Assembly (NCBI GenBank): GCA_002408085.1
Contig: DHQL01000011.1
Coordinates: 1 to 64,000, forward strand
Direction of reading: 5' to 3'
DNA from: Spirochaeta sp. UBA5339
Lineage (GTDB): Bacteria > Spirochaetota > Spirochaetia > DSM-2461
DNA: 64,000 nt
Of the stretch, positions 53,811 to 61,897 are shown piece after piece. Position 1 is the first letter of the stretch. Every line of letters starts with the position of its first letter. The notes under the pieces were generated by a model. That model saw only the letters and a list, made by a program, of their open reading frames with translations, ran no database searches and was not told the DNA's origin. A program made the translations under genes and the position numbers.

Positions 53811-53865
53811 TATCGCATATACAGATATATACAACAAGAAACAATATCGCAAATTCAGATATATT
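53811..53865. repeat. Direct repeats upstream of higB (probable HigA operators)
   Basis: Two 21-bp copies, 53811-53831 and 53845-53865, both start TATCGCA and share CAGATATAT; they agree at 18 of 21 positions and begin 34 bp apart. They lie directly upstream of the higB start, the expected autorepression site. Confidence 0.65.
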
Positions 53866-53921
53866 TATAAGTAAAGAAACCGGCCTCTTACAGCCGGTCT
53901 CGTTATAGTCATTGAGTTAAA

Positions 53922-54470
53922 TTACCAGCGGTAGCCGGCAATGGGGGGATAGGCCTTCTTTACAGCCAGATAGAGGGGAAAACCGAGAACCACACCCGCC
54001 ACATTCTGCAGGATGTTTCCGGGGATCTCCGTAGCCGCCGCACCGAAACCGTACATCAGTCCGCCGGTGACAAAGTAGGTACCAGCCATAATCAGAGTTC
54101 CCAGAATAAAGGAGATTACCAGAGCCATTACCATCTTACCCTTCTCCTCTGTTCCTGAGGTTTTAAAGATCAGACCGATCACAAGACCCTGAACTCCATG
54201 GGCAAAAAAGGTAATGGGGGCCCACTGGGCATATCCGCCGAGGATATCGGCAAGAGCTGTACCCAGTCCGCCGGCAGCAAGAGCCGTAAAGGGACCGAAG
54301 GTCATGGCCGTGAAAAAGATGGCCACATCCGCCAGATTGATATACCCCCGTGTGGGTGTTACGGGTACCCGGATAATCATGGTACAGACGGTGGTCAGGG
54401 CCGTTAGAACGGCGATGGCGGCAATGCGGAAGGCAAGATTCTGTTTAGACTTGTCAGTCTGATTTTCCAT
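53922..54470 (-). CDS. ECF transporter substrate-binding (S) component
   Basis: The 182-residue membrane protein has five or six helices and an ECF S-component pattern (FRIAAIAVLTALTTVCTMII, then RGYINLADVAIFFTAMTFGP and GLGTALADILGGYAQWAP). It resembles the PF07155/HmpT-like group, often assigned to vitamins or their precursors. It is the last gene of the minus-strand set ATPase - T component - S component, 50 bp after ecfT. The substrate cannot be read from sequence. Confidence 0.82.
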   Translation of the reverse strand: MENQTDKSKQNLAFRIAAIAVLTALTTVCTMIIRVPVTPTRGYINLADVAIFFTAMTFGPFTALAAGGLGTALADILGGYAQWAPITFFAHGVQGLVIGLIFKTSGTEEKGKMVMALVISFILGTLIMAGTYFVTGGLMYGFGAAATEIPGNILQNVAGVVLGFPLYLAVKKAYPPIAGYRW

Positions 54471-54520
54471 TATTTACTACTCCTGAAACAGCCCCCTGAT
54501 TCATAAAAAAGAGCCGGCTG

Positions 54521-55306
54521 TCAATTTGTCAGAAATACTACCAGAGCACTAAGCATCAATACAAGGAGGACAAGAGTAAAAAACAGCTGCATCCTGATGT
54601 TAGCTGGTGATTCAAGTCTTCTGCAGCGGCTGCGGGGATTGCTTCGTCCGATCCCTTTCAGCTCCAGGGCCATGGTCAGTGTGGGAATGGTCTTCACACT
54701 CTGAATCACCAGGGAGACCAGAATCGGAAAGAGTCCTCCGATCCTCCCCCTCTTCCGGCGGCAGGGAAGCTCATCATTGATGCCGCATCTTAGGGCATGA
54801 GCAGCCTTAATCTGTCCGTAGAGTCCGGCCAGATGGGGAATGTAACGCAGGGCAATTGAGATAACCAGGGTCATATTGTATGGAAGCCGGTACCAGCTTA
54901 AGCCCAGAAGAATATTCTCCATGGCGGTGGTTCTGAAGAAGAGAAAGAAGAGGAGACTGATCCCGCTGAACCGGGCAATATAAACCAGGGTCTCTGCGGC
55001 CCCCTCATCTGTCAGCAGGACAATACCTCCTGTCTCCAGCAGGGGCTCCCCGGCTCTGTGGAAGAACGGAGTCAGTATTGTGATCAGAATCAGCAGGGGA
55101 AAGATCGCCTTAAGGGGCATCAGAACTTCCCGGAACCCGAGAACCGCCATGGTCAGAAGAATAAAGGTAAGGGTATAGGCACAGACTGCTGCAGTGCCCA
55201 GGGGCAGGAAGAAGATAATCAGCAGCAGGGGCAGGAGAAAGAGCTTGAGACGGCTGTCGTATCTGTGAAGGGCCGAGGGTGCATCCCTGTAAAGCGTATC
55301 AATCAC
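54521..55306 (-). CDS. ecfT: ECF transporter transmembrane (T) component
   Basis: The 261-residue protein has about six hydrophobic helices and the cytoplasmic coupling region with two Ala/Gly-containing motifs (KAAHALRCGINDE and TMALELKGIGRS) that contact the two ATPase domains. It overlaps the ATPase gene by 4 bp and precedes the S component. It forms the energy-coupling scaffold of the transporter. Confidence 0.85.
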   Translation of the reverse strand: MIDTLYRDAPSALHRYDSRLKLFLLPLLLIIFFLPLGTAAVCAYTLTFILLTMAVLGFREVLMPLKAIFPLLILITILTPFFHRAGEPLLETGGIVLLTDEGAAETLVYIARFSGISLLFFLFFRTTAMENILLGLSWYRLPYNMTLVISIALRYIPHLAGLYGQIKAAHALRCGINDELPCRRKRGRIGGLFPILVSLVIQSVKTIPTLTMALELKGIGRSNPRSRCRRLESPANIRMQLFFTLVLLVLMLSALVVFLTN

Positions 55307-56772
55307 AGGCGCTTCTCCCCGATAATCCTGCCGTTCTTCATCTCAACAACCCTGTGGGCCGCCATCTGCTGCACCTTCGGATCATGACTGATGATAATCA
55401 TGGCCGTACCCTTCCTCATCAGCTCCCTGACAATACAGCCGTAGTCGCTGAAACTGAGCCCCGAATCGGCCTCATCCAGGATGTAGAGATTCTTTTCCAG
55501 AAGGTAGTAGATGGCCCCCTGCAGACGCTTTCTGGCTCCGAAACTGAGGAGAGCCGGGGGCGCTTCACCGGAGGGTAGATTGAAAAGATCCATGGCATCG
55601 GCAATTCGCCCCTTCTGCTCACTCTTCTTTAAGCCTCTGTGTTTGAGCCCCAGAGCCAGCTCCTCCTCCACTGTGGGCAGAAAAAGCTGATAGTCGGGAT
55701 TCTGAAAGAGATAGGCCCCGTTTCTGTTAAGCTCCTCTTTAACGGCAGGGCTGCCCTTAAGGAGTACCTCACCTTTATCCGGAGTAAGAAGGCCGCAGAG
55801 AATCCGGGCCAGAGTACTCTTCCCGCAGCCGTTGGGACCGGCCAGAACAACAATCTCCCCCTCTTTTATACTGAAAGAGTCCAGGTGCAGAGAGAAGTCT
55901 CCCTTGCCGGGATAGGAGAAACTGATGTCCCTGAGCTCATATACACCGACCTGATCATTAGGTTCAGTGTTATCCCCAGGATGTTCACCGGCATATTTAC
56001 CGGAAGAAAGAGTTTCCCGGTCTGTATGGATCAGTCCCTCACCGGCCAGAAGATCCCTGAAAGTACCGGCATCCTCTTCTTCATGGAGATGCCCCTCCCT
56101 AAGCAGGGCTTTCCGAACCCTGACCGAATCGAAAATATCTCTGTATTTTGAGGCAAAGAGGATGACCCCCTTCTGCTGTTCTGCCGCCAGGCTTACCAGA
56201 TAGGTGAGCAGGAACTCCTGCCCCTCCCGGTCCAGTTCGTCCAGGGTTTCATCAAGAATCCAGAGGTCAGGGTTCTGCATCTCAAGGGCCGCCAGAAGAA
56301 GGCGTTTCTTCTCTCCCCCCGACAGGGAGAGGGGATCACGCTCCTCTTTACCCTCAATGGAAAAGCGGCTGAAAGCACAGGCTCTTTTTTTCCTGATATC
56401 CCCCGCCTCTCTGCCGATGGATTCAAGAACCATTGCCGCCTCATCGTCGCATCTGGTTGTGATAATCTGCTCCTCGGGGTCCTGAAAAACCGTTCCCACA
56501 GTCTCAATCCAGTCGCAGGCGGAGCGGGTTTGGAGGGCCTGGCCATCCAGAAGGATAGAGCCCGAAACTTCGGCTCGGGTCATACCGGGATAGACGGCGG
56601 TCAGGCAGCGGGCCAGGGTGGTCTTGCCGCTCTCGGGGGCGCCGAGAATAATACAGAGTTCCCCCCTTTTCAGGGTAAAATCCAGGGATGAGAAGAGAGG
56701 CCTGCTTTCAAGACCGGGGTATGAGGGGAACTGAAAACTGTAGTTCCTGATTTCAAGCAGATTATCCGTCAT
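55303..56772 (-). CDS. ECF transporter double ATPase (fused EcfA-EcfA')
   Basis: The 489-residue protein fuses two ABC ATPases. Half 1 (about 1-240) has Walker A GAPESGKTTLARCL, signature LSGGEKKRLLLAALEM and Walker B LWILDETLDELD. Half 2 (about 275-489) has Walker A AGPNGCGKSTLARIL, a degenerate signature LSFGARKRLQGAIYYL and Walker B LYILDEADSGL. A polar linker separates them. It is the first gene of the ECF operon. The weak second signature suggests asymmetric ATP sites. Confidence 0.9.
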   Translation of the reverse strand: MTDNLLEIRNYSFQFPSYPGLESRPLFSSLDFTLKRGELCIILGAPESGKTTLARCLTAVYPGMTRAEVSGSILLDGQALQTRSACDWIETVGTVFQDPEEQIITTRCDDEAAMVLESIGREAGDIRKKRACAFSRFSIEGKEERDPLSLSGGEKKRLLLAALEMQNPDLWILDETLDELDREGQEFLLTYLVSLAAEQQKGVILFASKYRDIFDSVRVRKALLREGHLHEEEDAGTFRDLLAGEGLIHTDRETLSSGKYAGEHPGDNTEPNDQVGVYELRDISFSYPGKGDFSLHLDSFSIKEGEIVVLAGPNGCGKSTLARILCGLLTPDKGEVLLKGSPAVKEELNRNGAYLFQNPDYQLFLPTVEEELALGLKHRGLKKSEQKGRIADAMDLFNLPSGEAPPALLSFGARKRLQGAIYYLLEKNLYILDEADSGLSFSDYGCIVRELMRKGTAMIIISHDPKVQQMAAHRVVEMKNGRIIGEKRL

Positions 56773-56808
56773 GGGGGCAGTATAGACTTCCGGGAGTTCA
56801 GAATCAAC

Positions 56809-57852
56809 TCATTCAAAGCGGTCGATCACCGTCACCCCACGCCCCCTGAAGCTGTTCATATCACAAAGTTCGGTCAATGATTCTGTCAGGGTAATGGTCC
56901 GCTCAATCAGAAGTTCCGGCTTCAGAAGCCCGTCGGCTATCATCTGCAGCATCGCCGGATAGCGGTGGGCCTGCATACCGTGGCTTCCCAGAATCTCCAG
57001 TTCCCTGGCAATCACGATATCCATGGGGATGGCGGGCTGACTCTGTTCTGCCAGCAACAGTCCTATCTGAATATGACGGCCCCTCTTTGACAGGCAGCTT
57101 ACGGAGTTGAAACAGGTTTCGGGATGTCCCAGGGCATCAATGGAGAGGTCTGCTCCTCCCCGGCTCACATCCCTTACTGCCTCTGAGACAGAGCTCACCT
57201 CTTTGCTGTTGATAGTAATGGCAGCACCCGCTTCCCGGGCCAGCTCCAGCTTGTCATCGGCGATATCTATGGCAATAACCCTGGCGCCCAGGGCGGCGGC
57301 GATCATCACTGCTGACAGCCCTACCCCGCCGCAGCCGTGAACCGCAACGGTCTCACCGGCCTTTACCCGTCCCTGATCAACAACGCCCCGGAATGAGGTA
57401 ACAAAGCGGCATCCCAGGCTGGCTGCGGTCACATAGTCCATGGATTCAGGCAGGGCGACCAGGTTGATGTCGGCATGCTCCAGGGCAACATACTCTGCAA
57501 AGGAACCCCAGTGGGTAAAGCCCGGCTGGGTCTGATGGTCGCAGATTTGATGGTTTCCCGAGGCGCACTGGGGGCAGCTTCCGCAGCCGCAGACAAAGGG
57601 AACCGTCACCCGGTCTCCCTTCTTCCAGAGCTTTACACCGGGGCCGCACTCTTCGATAATCCCCGCCAGCTCATGCCCGGGGACATGGGGAAGAGAGATA
57701 TCAGGATCATGTCCCATCCAGCCGTGCCAGTCGCTCCGGCAGAGCCCGGTGGCCATAACCCTGACCACAACTCCATTTTCAGAGGGTCGGGGCTTGGGGA
57801 TGTCCACCATCTTCAGAGGGCCGCCGAACTGCTCAAAAAGTGCTGCTTTCAT
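56809..57852 (-). CDS. Zinc-dependent medium-chain alcohol dehydrogenase
   Basis: The ATG at 57852 has AGGAG upstream and is preferred over an earlier start, giving 347 residues. Catalytic zinc ligands are in GLCRSDWHGW and GHELAGIIEECG. The structural zinc loop is CGCGSCPQCASGNHQICDH (four Cys). The NAD(P) fold is at VHGCGGVGLSAVMI, with an acidic residue in IAIDIADDKLELA favouring NAD. It oxidises or reduces an alcohol, polyol or aldehyde; the substrate is unknown. It is a single gene 37 bp upstream of the ECF operon on the same strand and divergent from the DUF1697 gene. Confidence 0.88.
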   Translation of the reverse strand: MKAALFEQFGGPLKMVDIPKPRPSENGVVVRVMATGLCRSDWHGWMGHDPDISLPHVPGHELAGIIEECGPGVKLWKKGDRVTVPFVCGCGSCPQCASGNHQICDHQTQPGFTHWGSFAEYVALEHADINLVALPESMDYVTAASLGCRFVTSFRGVVDQGRVKAGETVAVHGCGGVGLSAVMIAAALGARVIAIDIADDKLELAREAGAAITINSKEVSSVSEAVRDVSRGGADLSIDALGHPETCFNSVSCLSKRGRHIQIGLLLAEQSQPAIPMDIVIARELEILGSHGMQAHRYPAMLQMIADGLLKPELLIERTITLTESLTELCDMNSFRGRGVTVIDRFE

Positions 57853-57887
57853 GTTTACGCTCCTGTTCACTGCTCCGGAGACCCTGC

Positions 57888-57919
57888 TCTGGAGTTTAAA
57901 AAATATTCAGAACTCCAGA
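57888..57919. promoter_or_regulatory. Inverted repeat in the divergent dehydrogenase/DUF1697 promoter region
   Basis: Perfect 9-bp arms TCTGGAGTT and AACTCCAGA flank a 14-bp AT-rich centre containing a -10-like TAAAAAATATTC. It lies 36 bp before the dehydrogenase ATG, a likely repressor site. Confidence 0.5.
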
Positions 57920-58029
57920 ATATCAGCACTCCTTTCTTTTTCAAAGCCCGATGGAATATTCTATTATTAATTGCAAAACAGATTTCTACAGCCGGAGAAG
58001 GCTATTATGCAAGATGAAGTGAGGGAATT

Positions 58030-58599
58030 ATGGTTTATACGATATTTCTGAAGGGTGTAAATGTGGGGGGCCGCCACAAGGTTAAAATGGCAGAACTCAG
58101 AAAGCATCTGGAAACTCTCGGTTACAGAGATGTCAGCAGCTATATTCAAAGCGGGAATCTGCTGATCCGGTCGGAAAGTCCGCTCCCTGAAACAGCAGAG
58201 ACAGAGCTGGAAGAGCAGATATCCAAGTATACTGGATTCCAGGTCCCCCTCTTCCTGAATCCGGTTCCGATTCTCGACAAGATCCTTAAGAACCTCCCCT
58301 TCGGCCCGGACCATTCCGATGAACAGGGTAACAGAACTTTCTTTACATTTATCCGCTCTCCGGATATTGCGGAAAAAGAAAATGCAGCGATGAAAGAGCT
58401 CAAAAAATTTGTCAAAGGGCAGGAGAAATTAGTATATTCAGAGAAAGGACTTTGGCTTTTCTGCCCCGAGGACTACGGAAAGACCAGACTCAGCAATTCA
58501 CTGATAGAAAATAAACTGAAATGTACTGCCACAACCCGAAATCTGAAGACTCTGAAAAGGATGGCGGAAATGGCACGGGAGATAGATAATCATGGGTGA
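58030..58599 (+). CDS. DUF1697 family protein
   Basis: The 189-residue protein opens with VYTIFLKGVNVGGRHKVKMA and has YIQSGNLLIRS and DYGKTRLSNSLIENKLKCTATTRN, the signatures of DUF1697. The fold is known but the function is not. It overlaps the next methyltransferase gene by 8 bp, so the two are co-translated. Confidence 0.88.
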   Translation: MVYTIFLKGVNVGGRHKVKMAELRKHLETLGYRDVSSYIQSGNLLIRSESPLPETAETELEEQISKYTGFQVPLFLNPVPILDKILKNLPFGPDHSDEQGNRTFFTFIRSPDIAEKENAAMKELKKFVKGQEKLVYSEKGLWLFCPEDYGKTRLSNSLIENKLKCTATTRNLKTLKRMAEMAREIDNHG

Positions 58600-59341
58600 T
58601 ATGGAACTGATTGTAGACTTCTACAAAGATTATGAGCGCCTGGGCCCCGGAAGCCACGCTGAAACAGGGAAGGCCCTGAAACTCGGGGGAATTCTTCCCT
58701 CAAAGGATCTGCAGATTGCCGATATCGGATGCGGCTGCGGCGCCCAGACTCTGGACCTTGCCAAACTGACCCATGGCAAGGTAGTTGCGGTCGATCTCTT
58801 TCCGGAATTCCTTGATAAGGTAAAGACCCATGCAAAGGAGATGGGTGTTGAGGATCATATCAACACCCTCCAGTGCTCCATGGACAGTCTTCCCTTTGAA
58901 GAGGAGTCTCTGGATGTGATCTGGTCCGAAGGGGCCATCTACAATATGGGATTCCAGAAGGGTCTTCAGGCATGGAACCGCTTTCTCAAGCCCGGTGGTA
59001 TTATCGGGGTTTCCGAGATCACCTGGCTGAAGGATGACCGCCCCGAGGAACTTGAAAAGTACTGGAACGGTGCCTATTCGGAAATGTTTACAGAGGATGT
59101 AAAGCGGGAACAGATGAAGCAGAGCGGCTTTGAACTCCTGGGAACCTTCACTCTCTCTGAAGAGAGCTGGAAGGACAATTACTACAAGCCCATCCTGAAG
59201 CACCTTCCTGATTTTATCAGCCGCCATAAGGCCGATGAGGGTGCAAAAGCCCTTGTGGATGAACAGAGACAGGAGATTGAGCTCTTTAACAAATACAAGG
59301 ACTACTACGGCTACGTCTTCTACATCGGCCGGAAAATCTGA
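58592..59341 (+). CDS. Class I SAM-dependent methyltransferase
   Basis: The 249-residue protein has the Rossmann motif I IADIGCGCGAQTLDLA (about residue 36), motif II VVAVDLFPEFLD and motif IV VIWSEGAIYNMGF. The C-terminal half has a lid region (ITWLKDDRPEELEKYWNGAY). It resembles small-molecule methyltransferases of the UbiE/type 11 group. The acceptor is unknown. Start ATG 58592 or ATG 58601. Confidence 0.87.
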   Translation: MGDMELIVDFYKDYERLGPGSHAETGKALKLGGILPSKDLQIADIGCGCGAQTLDLAKLTHGKVVAVDLFPEFLDKVKTHAKEMGVEDHINTLQCSMDSLPFEEESLDVIWSEGAIYNMGFQKGLQAWNRFLKPGGIIGVSEITWLKDDRPEELEKYWNGAYSEMFTEDVKREQMKQSGFELLGTFTLSEESWKDNYYKPILKHLPDFISRHKADEGAKALVDEQRQEIELFNKYKDYYGYVFYIGRKI

Positions 59342-59561
59342 TTCTGCAGCATATCTGCTCTTTCTAAAAGCCTGGCCGATTAATCTGTCAGTCAGGACAT
59401 TTCCTACAAATTCGTACCTCACAACCCGATTTCACCCCTTTTTGAATGGAATTCATCCAATTTCCACAGAGTCATATTGTTCTTTTTCGTCTTTTTTTGT
59501 TAATATCCGCTTGTGGTCAGACAACTCATAAGAGAAGCCCGGCCCGAACAACTTCATAGAA
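59342..59561 (+). other. Non-coding stretch before the structured leader
   Basis: No gene is visible here. A T-rich block at 59477-59506 holds TTGTTC and TAATAT about 18 bp apart, a weak promoter candidate for the downstream leader and MtmB-like gene. CTCATAAGAG and AAGCCCGGCCC (59525-59545) lie just after it and may belong to the RNA. Confidence 0.35.
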
Positions 59562-59689
59562 AATTCCGAGCGCTGACATTGAGGACGGGAAGCCTGTTCA
59601 TACCCTGAAGAATATGGGTATCGGGGTCACGCTAAGCTTGATAAACTGCCTTTTTTCAGCAGGTTTAGAATAGCGTCTGTGCCGGAATT
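59562..59689 (+). ncRNA. Candidate structured leader RNA (possible riboswitch)
   Basis: A 7-bp closing stem P1 (AATTCCG at 59562, CGGAATT at 59683) encloses two arms. P2 is AGCG-GAC/GTC-CGCT (59569-59577 with 59626-59633), itself carrying hairpin ATACCC/GGGTAT (59600-59621). P3 is TAAAC-TGC/GCA-GTTTA (59642-59667). This is a three-way junction upstream of the MtmB-like gene. It does not match the TPP, cobalamin, SAM or THF aptamers that I know. Pairing is by eye. Confidence 0.45.
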
Positions 59690-59755
59690 GCATCTTCTTA
59701 GGACACCCAGACTCCAGCAGACAATTCAACCCTTTGAAACAGAACAGTTTTCAGG

Positions 59756-59776
59756 CACAAATATTTTTTTGTGAGG
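59756..59776 (+). promoter_or_regulatory. Hairpin touching the ribosome-binding site of the MtmB-like gene
   Basis: CACAAA pairs with TTTGTG and ends at the GAGG ribosome-binding site of the ATG at 59786. It could act as the expression platform for the upstream structured RNA. Confidence 0.4.
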
Positions 59777-59785
59777 AAAACAAGC

Positions 59786-61156
59786 ATGATCCACAACTAT
59801 CTGGAAATATCCGAACGCGCCCGGACCGGCGCCCCCATGTCCAAAGAGGACTGGGACTTCCTGATCATCGAAAAAGTACAGGAGCTGGTTGAAAAATACG
59901 ACCTCTCCTGGGACAAAGAGAATATCACCCCCAACGATCCCGATCTCGCCGACAGAGTCTTCAAGGCGGGAAAAGAACTTCTTCTGGAAACCGGCGTCTA
60001 CGCCCTGACCACCGGAAGAATCATCAAGTTATCAGCAGAAGAGATTGAAGAGGGCATCCACAAGATGGACCGCCCCCTTGTTATGGGAGAGGGCAAGGAC
60101 AGCTGCACCCTCTTCCCCCGGGACATCATGGACTCCGAAGCCCCCGCCATCTGGGCGGGAAATCCCGGATGCCCCACCCCCGAAAAGATCTTCAAGGCCT
60201 CTGTAAAGAGCTGGGCCCAGGAACCCCTGGTTGACCTGATCACCTGCGGTTCTCTCGTTGACATCGACGGAGTAAAGGTAGAGTCCGGAGAGGTCAGCGA
60301 GCTGCTGGCATCAAGACGGGAACTCTCCTACCTGAAACAGGTACGTGAAGAGGTTGGACGCCCCGGAATGGGTATGCTGGCCGCCGAGAGCTCTGTAACC
60401 GAGATCGGCGACCTGGCTGCGACCCACCCCGATCTGCTCCGCCCCTGTGACTCTCACCTTGTTGCCATGTTCAATGAGCTGATGATCGACCAGGGCAATA
60501 TGCTCCGTGCCGCGAACTCCCAGTTCTACGGACAGGCCAATGCCTCCCTTGCCACCGTAATGGTGGGAGGACTGGCCGGTGACGCCCACGGTGCCGCCGT
60601 TGTTCAGGTAGCCTCCTTCCTGGCGGCCAACATTGTCTGTCTGGCAGACTACCACCTCTGTCACCCCATCCATATCCGCTACGTGGCCACATCGGCTCCC
60701 GGATGTATGTTCCTTCAGAGCATTGTCTGTCATGCCTTTGCACGGAACGCACCGGCAGTCATTGTCTGTGACGTCTACCCCAAGAGCGGCGCCCTGACAA
60801 AGGAGCTCCTCTACGAGGTAGCGGCTAACGCCATCGCCGTCACCGTCTCCGGTGGTCACCTTGAGGGATGCGGTTCCGCAGACGGAAGCGTTCCCCATGG
60901 AACTGGTCTGGAAGTAAGACTGATGGCCGAAGTTGCCCATGCCGTGGCCCGTCAAAACATCTCCATGGAAGAGGCCAACAAGCTGATCCAGACCCTCCTG
61001 GCCAAATACGAGCATGTCTTTGAGATGGAGGGAGGAAATCCCGGAAAGTCCATCGAAGAGGCCTATGATCTGGTTTCTGTAAAACCCGTTCCCGCATGGC
61101 TTGCCCTCTATGAGGAAGTAAAGACCGAAATCAAGGAAATGGGACTGAATCTGTAG
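59786..61156 (+). CDS. MtmB-family methyltransferase homologue lacking pyrrolysine
   Basis: The ATG at 59786 has GAGG nine bases upstream, giving 456 residues, the same length as archaeal monomethylamine:corrinoid methyltransferase MtmB (about 458). Family landmarks recalled from M. barkeri MtmB align: MSKEDWDFLIIEKVQELVEK, LLLETGVYALTTGRIIK, EVGRPGMGMLAAESSV, HPIHIRYVATSAPG and GTGLEVRLMAEVAHAVA. In archaeal MtmB the motif RPGMGV is followed by pyrrolysine (UAG); here that residue is Leu (CTG at 60377-60379), and the frame has no internal stop. It is therefore a non-pyrrolysine MtmB homologue with unknown substrate. No corrinoid protein is visible nearby. It is followed by a terminator-like hairpin and a YkoEDC-type transporter. 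Confidence 0.85.
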   Translation: MIHNYLEISERARTGAPMSKEDWDFLIIEKVQELVEKYDLSWDKENITPNDPDLADRVFKAGKELLLETGVYALTTGRIIKLSAEEIEEGIHKMDRPLVMGEGKDSCTLFPRDIMDSEAPAIWAGNPGCPTPEKIFKASVKSWAQEPLVDLITCGSLVDIDGVKVESGEVSELLASRRELSYLKQVREEVGRPGMGMLAAESSVTEIGDLAATHPDLLRPCDSHLVAMFNELMIDQGNMLRAANSQFYGQANASLATVMVGGLAGDAHGAAVVQVASFLAANIVCLADYHLCHPIHIRYVATSAPGCMFLQSIVCHAFARNAPAVIVCDVYPKSGALTKELLYEVAANAIAVTVSGGHLEGCGSADGSVPHGTGLEVRLMAEVAHAVARQNISMEEANKLIQTLLAKYEHVFEMEGGNPGKSIEEAYDLVSVKPVPAWLALYEEVKTEIKEMGLNL

Positions 61157-61164
61157 TAAACAAT

Positions 61165-61227
61165 CGGATTCCAGGGAGCAGTTCTCCAGGGAAGTTCTCC
61201 GGAGCTGCTCCCGGGTATCCGAATTTT
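61165..61227 (+). terminator. Long hairpin terminator/attenuator after the MtmB-like gene
   Basis: CGGAT...GGGAGCAG pairs with CTGCTCCC...ATCCG, with an inner CTCC/GGAG stem, and AATTTTAAATTTT follows. It lies between the methyltransferase and ykoE, so transporter expression may depend on read-through. Confidence 0.75.
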
Positions 61228-61253
61228 AAATTTTATCTTTCAGGAGAAAGGAA

Positions 61254-61895
61254 ATGGCTGTTTATACTGTTTTTAACGTGGCTGTTCTTGTTGTTCTGGG
61301 TCTGATTGCCCGGTTCACCGACAAGAATCTGGTAGAGAAAGAAGCAAGCGGATACACAACTCAGAACCTGGTAATGGTTGCAGTTCTTGCCGCTATCGCG
61401 GGTGTACTCAACACAGGAATCGGAAACCTCTGGTACCTGGCAAACACCTCCCTCGGACCCCTCGGCGGTGCTCTGATTCAGGGAATGTTTATGTGGGCAT
61501 ACATCCTTGCTGCTTTTATTGTACGCAAACCCGGTGTGGCTCTCGCCTTCGGTATCATTGAAGGTTCTGTAGAGGTACTCCTCGGAAATGCTGCAGGAAT
61601 CGGAACTCTCGGTTGGGGAATCAGCCAGGGTCTGGCCATTGAAGCGGTTCTGCTTATCTGCGGATACTCCCGCTTCGGCCTTATCACAGCAATTCTGGCC
61701 GGTGTGGCTTCTTCACAGTTTGGAACTCTCTGGAGCTCCGTCTTCTACGGATGGGACCCCGCGTACTCAAAAGACGTATGGATTGCCGTTCCCGTAAACA
61801 TGATATCCGGTGCCGTTTTCAGCGGTCTCCTGGGTTATGTTCTTGCTGAAAGACTCGCAAAAACCGGACTCCTCCGGTCTTCAAGGAAAAAATAA
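61254..61895 (+). CDS. ykoE: YkoE-type ECF transporter S component
   Basis: The 213-residue membrane protein follows Bacillus YkoE through the core: GPLGGALIQGMFMWAYILAA, FIVRKPGVALAFGIIEGSVE, LLGNAAG, GISQGLAIEAVLLICGYSRF and the C-terminal PVNMISGAVFSGLLGYVLAE. YkoE is the substrate-binding unit of the YkoEDC transporter, assigned to thiamine or its hydroxymethylpyrimidine precursor. An AGGAGAAAGGA ribosome-binding site precedes it. It is 2 bp before the ATPase gene. No TPP riboswitch is recognisable upstream, so the substrate may differ here. Confidence 0.88.
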   Translation: MAVYTVFNVAVLVVLGLIARFTDKNLVEKEASGYTTQNLVMVAVLAAIAGVLNTGIGNLWYLANTSLGPLGGALIQGMFMWAYILAAFIVRKPGVALAFGIIEGSVEVLLGNAAGIGTLGWGISQGLAIEAVLLICGYSRFGLITAILAGVASSQFGTLWSSVFYGWDPAYSKDVWIAVPVNMISGAVFSGLLGYVLAERLAKTGLLRSSRKK

Positions 61896-61897
61896 TT

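Noticed and set aside
59342..59785. TPP or cobalamin riboswitch before the MtmB-like gene and ykoEDC
   Set aside because: The gap has CTGAC and ACCCTGAA passages, but the conserved TPP core (CUGAGA with the ACCUGAU and GGAUAAUGCC segments) and the cobalamin box are absent. I therefore list it only as an unclassified structured leader.
60377..60379. Pyrrolysine codon in the MtmB-like gene
   Set aside because: The codon at the pyrrolysine position is CTG (Leu) and there is no in-frame TAG before the terminal TAG at 61154-61156, which is followed by no further family sequence.
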